Part shown: one piece after another, positions 7,047-11,455 of the stretch
How the letters are laid out: every line of letters starts with the position of its first letter
Position numbering within the stretch: position 1 is the first letter of the stretch
Assembly (NCBI GenBank): GCA_900547725.1
Contig: URHR01000060.1
Coordinates: forward strand, 1-11,455
Origin: an uncultured Eubacteriales bacterium
GTDB taxonomy: Bacteria > Bacillota > Clostridia > Oscillospirales > CAG-272
Length of the DNA stretch: 11,455 nucleotides
Reading direction: 5' to 3'
Translations under genes and position numbers: made by a program
The notes under the pieces: model-generated
Database searches by the model: none
What the model saw: only the letters and a program-made list of their open reading frames with translations
What the model was told of the DNA's origin: nothing

Positions 7047-8135
7047 TCAGTCGTCATCCTCGGTATCGTGCAGAGCGGCTTCGGCTCTCTGCTTCTTGGC
7101 GTCCTCAACGAGAGACGCGCCGATTTCCTTTTCCGCCGTGTTCTTCTCCATCGCCTTCTGCTTGCGGGAGACGCGCTGTGCGCCGCCCCGCTGCCTGAGA
7201 TCCTCGGAGTGATCCACAACCGAAATGAAGATATCCTCAAGGCTCATGCCGAGCGCTTCCAGACCGATCAGCGCCCAACCGCGGTTTGCCAGATCGAAGA
7301 ACAGCTTCTTGCGGATGTCCACGCCGTAATCGGATTCGATCATGTAGGTATACGCGTCCCCGTCGCGCTCCGCGAGCGCCTCGGCATAGGTAATGCCGGG
7401 AAATGCGCGCAACATGGCAAGCACGTCCTTTTGCGGTCCGCAAATCTTCGCATTGAAGCGGCGGGCGCGGTCGACCGCGCTTGAAATATTCTCGGTCTTT
7501 TCGTTCGCCACGATCTTGCCTTTGTTGATGATGATAATCCGGTCGCAGACCGCCTGCACCTCCTGCAGGATGTGCGTGGAGAGAATCACGGTGTGCGCCT
7601 TGCCCAGTCCGCGGATCAGGTTGCGGATCTCGATAATCTGCTTGGGGTCGAGACCGACGGTCGGCTCATCGAAAATGATGACCTTCGGATTTCCGATCAG
7701 TGCCTGCGCAATGCCCACCCGTTGGCGGTAACCCTTGGAAAGGCTACGGATAATCCGCTTGTAAACATCCTTGATCTTTACGGTGTCGCAAATCTCGCCG
7801 ATGTGCTTCTCGCGATCCAACTTGCAACCCTTCAACTCGTAATTGAAGTTCAGGTACTCCTCAACGGTCATGTCCAGATAAAGCGGCGGCTGTTCGGGCA
7901 GATAGCCGATCAGCTTTTTCGCGCCGATGGGGTTGGACAGAATATCAATGCCGCCGATAAAGGCTTTTCCCGAGGTGGAGGACAGGTAGCCTGTCAGGAT
8001 ATTCATGGTCGTACTCTTTCCCGCGCCGTTCGGACCGAGAAACCCGACGATCTCCCCTTCTCCAACTTCAAAGCTGATGTCGTCAACGGCACAGTTTGAG
8101 CCGTAATTCTTCACAAGATGCTCGATTTTAATCAT
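7047..8135 (-). CDS. ABC transporter ATP-binding protein, GldA-like, with charged C-terminal extension
   Basis: This 362-residue cytoplasmic ATPase is the likely engine of the operon's transporter and first gene of the transcript. All nucleotide-binding elements are visible: Walker A GPNGAGKST (34-42), Q-loop Gln82, signature SLSKGYRQR (131-139), Walker B VIIFDEPTVGLDP (152-164) and the H-loop histidine in STH (188). The pattern is that of the GldA/CcmA/NosF group that pairs with ABC-2 permeases. After a regulatory region with a conserved SLEDIF near 298-303, the protein carries about 50 extra residues (313-362) rich in Lys, Arg, Glu and Ala and ending in an acidic EDDD; most GldA-type ATPases lack this. 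The start is placed at the ATG giving MIKIEHLVKNYG, the family's usual N-terminus. An upstream in-frame GTG at 8162 would put the AGAAAGGA site inside the coding region. Confidence 0.93.
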   Translation of the reverse strand: MIKIEHLVKNYGSNCAVDDISFEVGEGEIVGFLGPNGAGKSTTMNILTGYLSSTSGKAFIGGIDILSNPIGAKKLIGYLPEQPPLYLDMTVEEYLNFNYELKGCKLDREKHIGEICDTVKIKDVYKRIIRSLSKGYRQRVGIAQALIGNPKVIIFDEPTVGLDPKQIIEIRNLIRGLGKAHTVILSTHILQEVQAVCDRIIIINKGKIVANEKTENISSAVDRARRFNAKICGPQKDVLAMLRAFPGITYAEALAERDGDAYTYMIESDYGVDIRKKLFFDLANRGWALIGLEALGMSLEDIFISVVDHSEDLRQRGGAQRVSRKQKAMEKNTAEKEIGASLVEDAKKQRAEAALHDTEDDD

Positions 8136-8147
8136 AAAAGCAGAGAT

Positions 8148-8155
8148 TCCTTTCT
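8148..8155 (-). promoter_or_regulatory. Ribosome binding site of the ABC ATPase gene
   Basis: AGAAAGGA on the minus strand lies 12 bases before the ATG at 8135. The spacing is a little long, but the same AGAAAGGA or AAAGGA motif recurs before the next two operon genes. It decides the start in favour of 8135 over the upstream GTG. Confidence 0.6.
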
Positions 8156-8207
8156 CCCGCACCCGCCCACAGGGGGGACAGGTACAGCTTTGAATTTACA
8201 CTTTCCT

Positions 8208-8247
8208 ATTGTACCACGAAAATATGAACCCGTCGTGAATACGTCAA
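8208..8247 (-). promoter_or_regulatory. Putative sigma-A-type promoter of the ABC operon
   Basis: On the minus strand, TTGACG (8247-8242) is separated by 17 bases from TATTTT (8224-8219), a plausible but weak pair. Just downstream, TGGTACAAT (8216-8208) looks like an extended -10 element (TG-n-TACAAT), which could work without a good -35. Either would give a leader of about 65-75 bases before the ATPase start. No other minus-strand promoter of similar quality is seen in the short gaps inside the operon. Confidence 0.45.
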
Positions 8248-8308
8248 AAATACATCCAATTCAGTCAGTTTTTTTCGTGAAATTTTAATATTTCCGCCCA
8301 AGCACCAC

Positions 8309-8332
8309 CGAATCAAACTTTTTTTGGATTCG
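8309..8332. repeat. Dyad in the divergent control region
   Basis: CGAATC (8309-8314) and GATTCG (8327-8332) form a perfect 6-bp inverted repeat. Three further A-T pairs extend it across a single unpaired G, around a T-rich centre. It ends 3 bases before the sigma-F-like -35 element. It could be an operator for a regulator, or a weak hairpin in a transcript passing through. The symmetry is seen; function is inferred. Confidence 0.4.
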
Positions 8333-8334
8333 CT

Positions 8335-8363
8335 GTATAAATCCCCCGCAAGCGGCAAAAATA
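8335..8363 (+). promoter_or_regulatory. Putative sigma-F-like promoter of the M23 gene
   Basis: GTATA (8335-8339) and GGCAAAAATA (8354-8363) fit the forespore sigma-F pattern known from Bacillus, a G-y-w-TA -35 box and a GG-n-n-A-n-A-n-T -10 box. The spacing is 14 bases, slightly short of the usual 15-16. Transcription would begin near 8370, giving a leader of about 60 bases. In Bacillus subtilis spoIIQ is transcribed by sigma-F, which fits the SpoIIQ-like product. A match this short can arise by chance. Confidence 0.35.
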
Positions 8364-8376
8364 AAGTCAGCAAGAC

Positions 8377-8400
8377 ACGCGGATGTGCCGCGTAGTCCGC
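8377..8400 (+). promoter_or_regulatory. Small leader hairpin before the M23 gene
   Basis: ACGCGG (8377-8382) pairs perfectly with CCGCGT (8388-8393) around a 5-base loop. An overlapping alternative pairs GCGGA (8379-8383) with TCCGC (8396-8400). Both lie in the predicted 5' leader about 30-50 bases before the start codon and leave the ribosome binding site free. They may protect the 5' end of the message; a regulatory switch is not demonstrated. Confidence 0.35.
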
Positions 8401-8415
8401 AATCACAGAAAGAGC

Positions 8416-8422
8416 AAAGGAG
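8416..8422 (+). promoter_or_regulatory. Ribosome binding site of the M23 gene
   Basis: AAAGGAG lies exactly 8 bases before the ATG at 8431, an ideal arrangement. It rules out the longer reading from the ATG at 8383, which would place this site within the coding region. Confidence 0.85.
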
Positions 8423-8430
8423 TTTTGATT

Positions 8431-9153
8431 ATGTGGGAAAAATGGAAGCAGTCTAAATTATGCAGAAAGCTGAAGCAGGTGCGCGTGAACCGGGCAGTCT
8501 ATCTCTCGTCCATCGTCATTCTGTTGGCTCTGGCGGTGGTGCTCGCCATCACGGCGGCAATGAACCGTGCGAAGAAGAACAACACCAAAGTGCCGCCCGA
8601 AACAACCGCCCCGATCGAGCAGCCGACCGAGCCGCAGAAGCCGACGGGAACTGACCCTCAACCCGCGCCTGACACCGTGCCGGAGATGAAACTGCCCGTT
8701 TCGGGGAAACTCTCGCAGAAGCACAGCGTGGACGTGCAGGTCTTTTCGACGACCATGAACGATTTCCGCGTTCACCTCGGCATTGACATTGCAACCGCCG
8801 AGGACGCGGAGGTGTTTGCAGCGGCTGACGGAAAGGTCAGCAAAATCTGGGAAGATCCGATGATGGGAACTTGCGTGGCGCTGACCCACAGCGGAGAGTG
8901 CGTAACGGTCTACAAAAACCTTGCAAAGGAGCTTGCCGAAGGACTTGCCGAGGGAACGCAGGTCAGGCAGGGACAGCTTCTGGGCAAGGTTGGCGACACG
9001 GCGATGGTGGAAATTGCCGAAGAGCCGCATCTGCACATGGAGATGACCGTCAAGGGCTTGCAGGTTGACCCGTTGGATTATTTCAGCGCGGCAGTCATTG
9101 CAAGTCTGTCCGAGGACGCCTCGCATGAAGCGGGCGCGGGAGAACAGAAATGA
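8431..9153 (+). CDS. Membrane-anchored M23/LytM peptidase family protein, SpoIIQ-like
   Basis: This 240-residue protein has a basic N-terminal tail, one transmembrane helix at about 22-44, a Pro/Thr/Glu-rich linker (52-85) and a LytM domain (about 89-218) outside the cytoplasmic membrane. The zinc ligands of an active M23 peptidase are present: HLGID gives His115 and Asp119, and EPHLHME gives His200 and His202. M23 enzymes cut peptide bonds in peptidoglycan cross-links. The phrase FSTTMNDFRVHLGIDIA, the VYKNLA segment and the overall size resemble clostridial SpoIIQ, the forespore half of the channel joining forespore and mother cell. Clostridial SpoIIQ proteins keep the metal site that Bacillus SpoIIQ has lost. 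A sigma-F-like promoter upstream agrees, but no other sporulation gene is in the window. A general cell-wall hydrolase remains possible. It is transcribed away from the ABC operon and converges on the last gene. Confidence 0.85.
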   Translation: MWEKWKQSKLCRKLKQVRVNRAVYLSSIVILLALAVVLAITAAMNRAKKNNTKVPPETTAPIEQPTEPQKPTGTDPQPAPDTVPEMKLPVSGKLSQKHSVDVQVFSTTMNDFRVHLGIDIATAEDAEVFAAADGKVSKIWEDPMMGTCVALTHSGECVTVYKNLAKELAEGLAEGTQVRQGQLLGKVGDTAMVEIAEEPHLHMEMTVKGLQVDPLDYFSAAVIASLSEDASHEAGAGEQK

Positions 9154-9154
9154 C

Positions 9155-9194
9155 AAAAAGGGGGGCGTTCCCGTTGGAGAACGCCCCCCTTGCT
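9155..9194. terminator. Bidirectional intrinsic terminator between convergent genes
   Basis: GGGGGGCGTTC (9160-9170) and GAACGCCCCCC (9179-9189) form a perfect 11-bp GC-rich stem around an 8-base loop. Read on the minus strand it is followed by five T residues (9159-9155), a classical terminator for the beta-helix gene whose stop is at 9203. On the plus strand the stem begins 7 bases after the M23 stop codon and is followed by the weaker TTGCTT, so it can also stop the M23 transcript. Confidence 0.9.
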
Positions 9195-9202
9195 TGGGGT
9201 TA

Positions 9203-11374
9203 TTATTGAACTTTTGTACCGTCAATCGTCACAGTCAGGTGTGCCGCATCCATGCTGTTCTTATTTGCCCACAGTTTAGAGCCGGTGTTTTTGCCGTCTG
9301 CAAAACCGTTTACAGTTGCATTTTCAACCGTCAGCGTGTAAGTTGCATTGTAATCGTTGCCGATTTCAATAGCTGCTTTGCCTGCCGCGCCGTTCTTGCG
9401 GTCGTTGAACGTGCAATTCTTCACAACAAGGTTCGTCGGCTTTGCTTCCGTAGCCTGACCGTACAGGAGAATTGCCTTGCCGTTCGTATTGAACGTGCAT
9501 CCCTCAAACGTCACATCCGTGCCGCCCCATGTCCAAATGGAGTACTGGTTTGCCATATCATTCTCAAAGACGCAGTTAATGAATGTAGCCTTGCCGTAAA
9601 GGGTCAGTTTACCTTTAATCGTGCAGTTCTTGTAAACCAGTTCGTCGCAAACAATGCCGTCGAAGCTCCCCTCACCGCCCTGAATCGTCAGGTTCTCAAA
9701 AGTAAAGGTCGAGCCGCGCTGATAGTTCAGCTTACCGCCTTCAGCAGAAACAGCATTCGTAACCACGTCAACGGTTGCAGTTCCGTCACCGACAAACGTG
9801 ATGTTGCGGCTATTCGCACCTTCATTGGCGATGCCGTTGTCAAGTGTAAATGTGCCATTCGGAGCAAGTTCAATTGTGCCATTGCCTGCGGTAATTGCAT
9901 CTTTCACAGCTTCCTGCGAAGCCTTCACATCAGCCTTCTTCACATCCACAGTTCCGCCATTGTAACTGTATGCGGGAGCAACAGACGACTTCACCATCAC
10001 AGCCTGATCCGTTACGATGGTTGCGGTGAAAGGATTGGAATTCTTGCCGACTCTGTAATCGCCCAACAGGATATCGCCGTTTGTTCCGACCGTGCCTGCA
10101 AAGGTGTTGTTCTTCAGCGTGACATTCAGAGTCCCCGTTGCGCTGTTGTTGACGAAACGTGCGGGAGCAAAGTAATCGTTGGACGGGTCAACCTTACCGC
10201 AAGCGGTGAAGGTGCTGTCCTCAACCGTAACCGTCAATGTTCCGCTCTGCTTGTGCGCAATGTTAATCGGTGCGCAGTTGCTGATAAACAGGCAGTTCTT
10301 GATGGAGACAGAACCGTCCGCCGTTGCATGAACGATGGAATCGCCGAAGCCTGTCGCACGGCAGTTGGTCATGGTCAGATTGAGTTTCGCAACAGCCGTT
10401 TCGCCGCCTCTGTACATCAGGAAATTGTAACCTTCGTTTACGCAATCATAGAAATTGACATTCCAGACATCTGCGCGATCGCCAACAGGCTGTCCCCAGA
10501 CAACCAGATTCTTTGCGTTGTAGATATTGACGGTCGTTTCCGCATTTGCGGGAGCTGCATAGGTTCCGATCGAAATGTCCTTGCCGGAGAAGTTCGCACC
10601 GTTTGCATAAATGGTCACATTCTTGGTGACATCGAGGTGCGTCGGGAAATCAACCGTCGCATCCGCCTTGAAGTACAGCGCGCCCTTATCCGCAACCGAC
10701 TCCATAGCGGTCTTGAAAGAGGCAAAGTAGTTGCCCTCGCCGTCAGCCGCAACGTTGCTGCCGAACGACTCCGCCGTCACACCCTCGGGATAAACGATCG
10801 GTGCGTTTTCGTCGTAGGTATTGCCGTTGCTGTCGCTCTCGCCCGTGTACTGCGTTGCGTAAACCGTAATTGCAATGCCGTCAATGCTCTTCCCCTGATA
10901 CTCGTTGCCCGCAGTCTCCTTCATGTGACCCGAAATCGCAATGGCATCGGAGGTCGCGCCTGCCGCAAGGTTACCTGTCTTTTCGGCGGGAATCGTCCAC
11001 TCAATCGCCTTGTTCAGCTCTGCGTCCCCGTCAATACCGGTAATCACGATCTCATACTTGAGCGAAAGGTTGCCCTTGTTGACCACGCGCAGAAGCGGAA
11101 GCGCATATGTACAACCGGGCTCCCAAAGGATTTCCGCGCGGTTGTCCGCAGTCATAAAGTTCAGAGTCTTGCCCTCTGCATTTTTCCATGTAGCCCCGTT
11201 GTCAGTCGACATTTCAAGCGCCACGTCAAGCGTGCCTGCCTGAATCTTGTTCACCGCGGTCGTTGCGGTGTCGGTGAACCACGCGTAGGTGGAACCGATG
11301 AGCATGGATACGCAGAGCAACATCGAAAGCAGGCTCAGGACCAATGCTCTTTTTGTGGAAACGCGATTTGTCAT
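9203..11374 (-). CDS. Secreted TasA/camelysin-type protein with right-handed beta-helix repeats
   Basis: This 723-residue protein is probably an extracellular surface or matrix component. Its N-terminus has basic residues, a hydrophobic core (10-27) and GSTYAWFTDT, then NKIQAGTLDVAL: the SipW-type signal peptide and first strands of TasA/CalY proteins. The block WEPGCTYALPLLRVVNKGNLSLKYEI (85-110) also follows the TasA pattern. From about 215 it changes to beta-helix sequence, with short strands and recurring turns such as MTNCRATG, IKNCLFISN, LKNNTFAG, YKNCTIKG, FINCVFEN, FEGCTFN and VKNCTFND. Two blocks (about 215-460 and 495-690) flank a short charged region, VDVKKADVKASQEAVKDAIT. There is no LPxTG signal or C-terminal membrane helix. 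The start is supported by GGAGAGG about 9 bases before the ATG. A polysaccharide-binding or lyase-like function is possible, but no catalytic residues can be identified. Confidence 0.8.
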   Translation of the reverse strand: MTNRVSTKRALVLSLLSMLLCVSMLIGSTYAWFTDTATTAVNKIQAGTLDVALEMSTDNGATWKNAEGKTLNFMTADNRAEILWEPGCTYALPLLRVVNKGNLSLKYEIVITGIDGDAELNKAIEWTIPAEKTGNLAAGATSDAIAISGHMKETAGNEYQGKSIDGIAITVYATQYTGESDSNGNTYDENAPIVYPEGVTAESFGSNVAADGEGNYFASFKTAMESVADKGALYFKADATVDFPTHLDVTKNVTIYANGANFSGKDISIGTYAAPANAETTVNIYNAKNLVVWGQPVGDRADVWNVNFYDCVNEGYNFLMYRGGETAVAKLNLTMTNCRATGFGDSIVHATADGSVSIKNCLFISNCAPINIAHKQSGTLTVTVEDSTFTACGKVDPSNDYFAPARFVNNSATGTLNVTLKNNTFAGTVGTNGDILLGDYRVGKNSNPFTATIVTDQAVMVKSSVAPAYSYNGGTVDVKKADVKASQEAVKDAITAGNGTIELAPNGTFTLDNGIANEGANSRNITFVGDGTATVDVVTNAVSAEGGKLNYQRGSTFTFENLTIQGGEGSFDGIVCDELVYKNCTIKGKLTLYGKATFINCVFENDMANQYSIWTWGGTDVTFEGCTFNTNGKAILLYGQATEAKPTNLVVKNCTFNDRKNGAAGKAAIEIGNDYNATYTLTVENATVNGFADGKNTGSKLWANKNSMDAAHLTVTIDGTKVQ

Positions 11375-11455
11375 TGTTTTTTTCCTCTCCTTCTCTTAAA
11401 TTTTTCAATGACATTTATGCAATCACGCTTTGCGTGCTTACATCAACACAAAAAA
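11375..11455. other. Upstream region of the beta-helix gene, cut by the window edge
   Basis: On the minus strand it contains the ribosome binding site AGAAGGAGAGG and a 5-bp palindrome, CACGC at 11424-11428 with GCGTG at 11432-11436. No well-spaced -35/-10 pair is visible, so the promoter may lie beyond the window. Confidence 0.4.

Noticed and set aside
8136..8162. Upstream GTG extending the ATPase by nine residues
   Set aside because: The extension contains the ribosome binding site and would displace the family-typical MIKIEHLVKNYG N-terminus.
8383..8430. Upstream ATG extending the M23 protein by 16 residues
   Set aside because: An ideal AAAGGAG lies 8 bases before the ATG at 8431, inside this extension, and the ATG at 8383 sits in a hairpin loop with no ribosome binding site.
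8136..8430. Possible riboswitch or small RNA in the divergent region
   Set aside because: The stems are short and isolated, and no known riboswitch core or terminator/antiterminator arrangement is visible before either gene.
9203..11374. Tandem DNA repeats or CRISPR-like array in the beta-helix gene
   Set aside because: The recurring NCTF-type motifs are degenerate at protein level and irregularly spaced; the DNA shows no identical repeats with unique spacers.

Overview
The window looks like the chromosome of a low-to-mid GC Gram-positive, spore-former-type bacterium of the class Clostridia, probably an Oscillospiraceae/Ruminococcaceae-like gut organism. The signs are purine-rich AAAGGA ribosome binding sites before most genes, DUF4340 and GldG-like proteins of a clostridial type, a SpoIIQ-like M23 protein and a TasA-type signal peptide. 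This taxonomic placement is inference from gene content, not a measured match.

Positions 1-89 hold a compact block of inverted repeats just downstream of the large left-hand operon. Positions 90-8135 are a five-gene, minus-strand operon, read right to left. Its order is: an ABC ATPase (8135-7047), a six-helix ABC-2 permease (7026-6253), two tandem GldG-like membrane-anchored exoproteins (6210-4672 and 4656-2923), and a 932-residue DUF4340 protein (2888-90). Intergenic gaps are only 20, 42, 15 and 34 bases. The layout is that of a GldA-GldF-GldG transporter of the kind known from Bacteroidota gliding motility, with the accessory subunits expanded. The likely assembly is a cytoplasmic ATPase dimer and a membrane permease with three large exoplasmic proteins, each tethered by one or two helices. 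The substrate is unknown. The most unusual part is the DUF4340 protein: an InlB-type B-repeat, normally a surface-protein module, lies before its only transmembrane helix and so is predicted to be cytoplasmic.

Positions 8136-8430 are a divergent control region. On the minus strand there is a plausible sigma-A-like promoter for the ABC operon. On the plus strand there is a sequence resembling a forespore sigma-F promoter, a dyad and a short hairpin leader, all ahead of the next gene. That gene (8431-9153, plus) encodes a single-pass membrane M23/LytM protein with intact zinc ligands, resembling clostridial SpoIIQ. A strong hairpin at 9160-9189 lies between it and the convergent last gene.

Positions 11374-9203 (minus) encode a 723-residue secreted protein. 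It has a TasA/camelysin-type signal peptide and N-terminal domain followed by two right-handed beta-helix blocks, so it is probably a cell-surface or matrix protein. Neither the SipW-type signal peptidase expected to process it nor a sorting signal is visible in the window. The last 81 bases (11375-11455) hold its ribosome binding site and a short palindrome but no convincing promoter.
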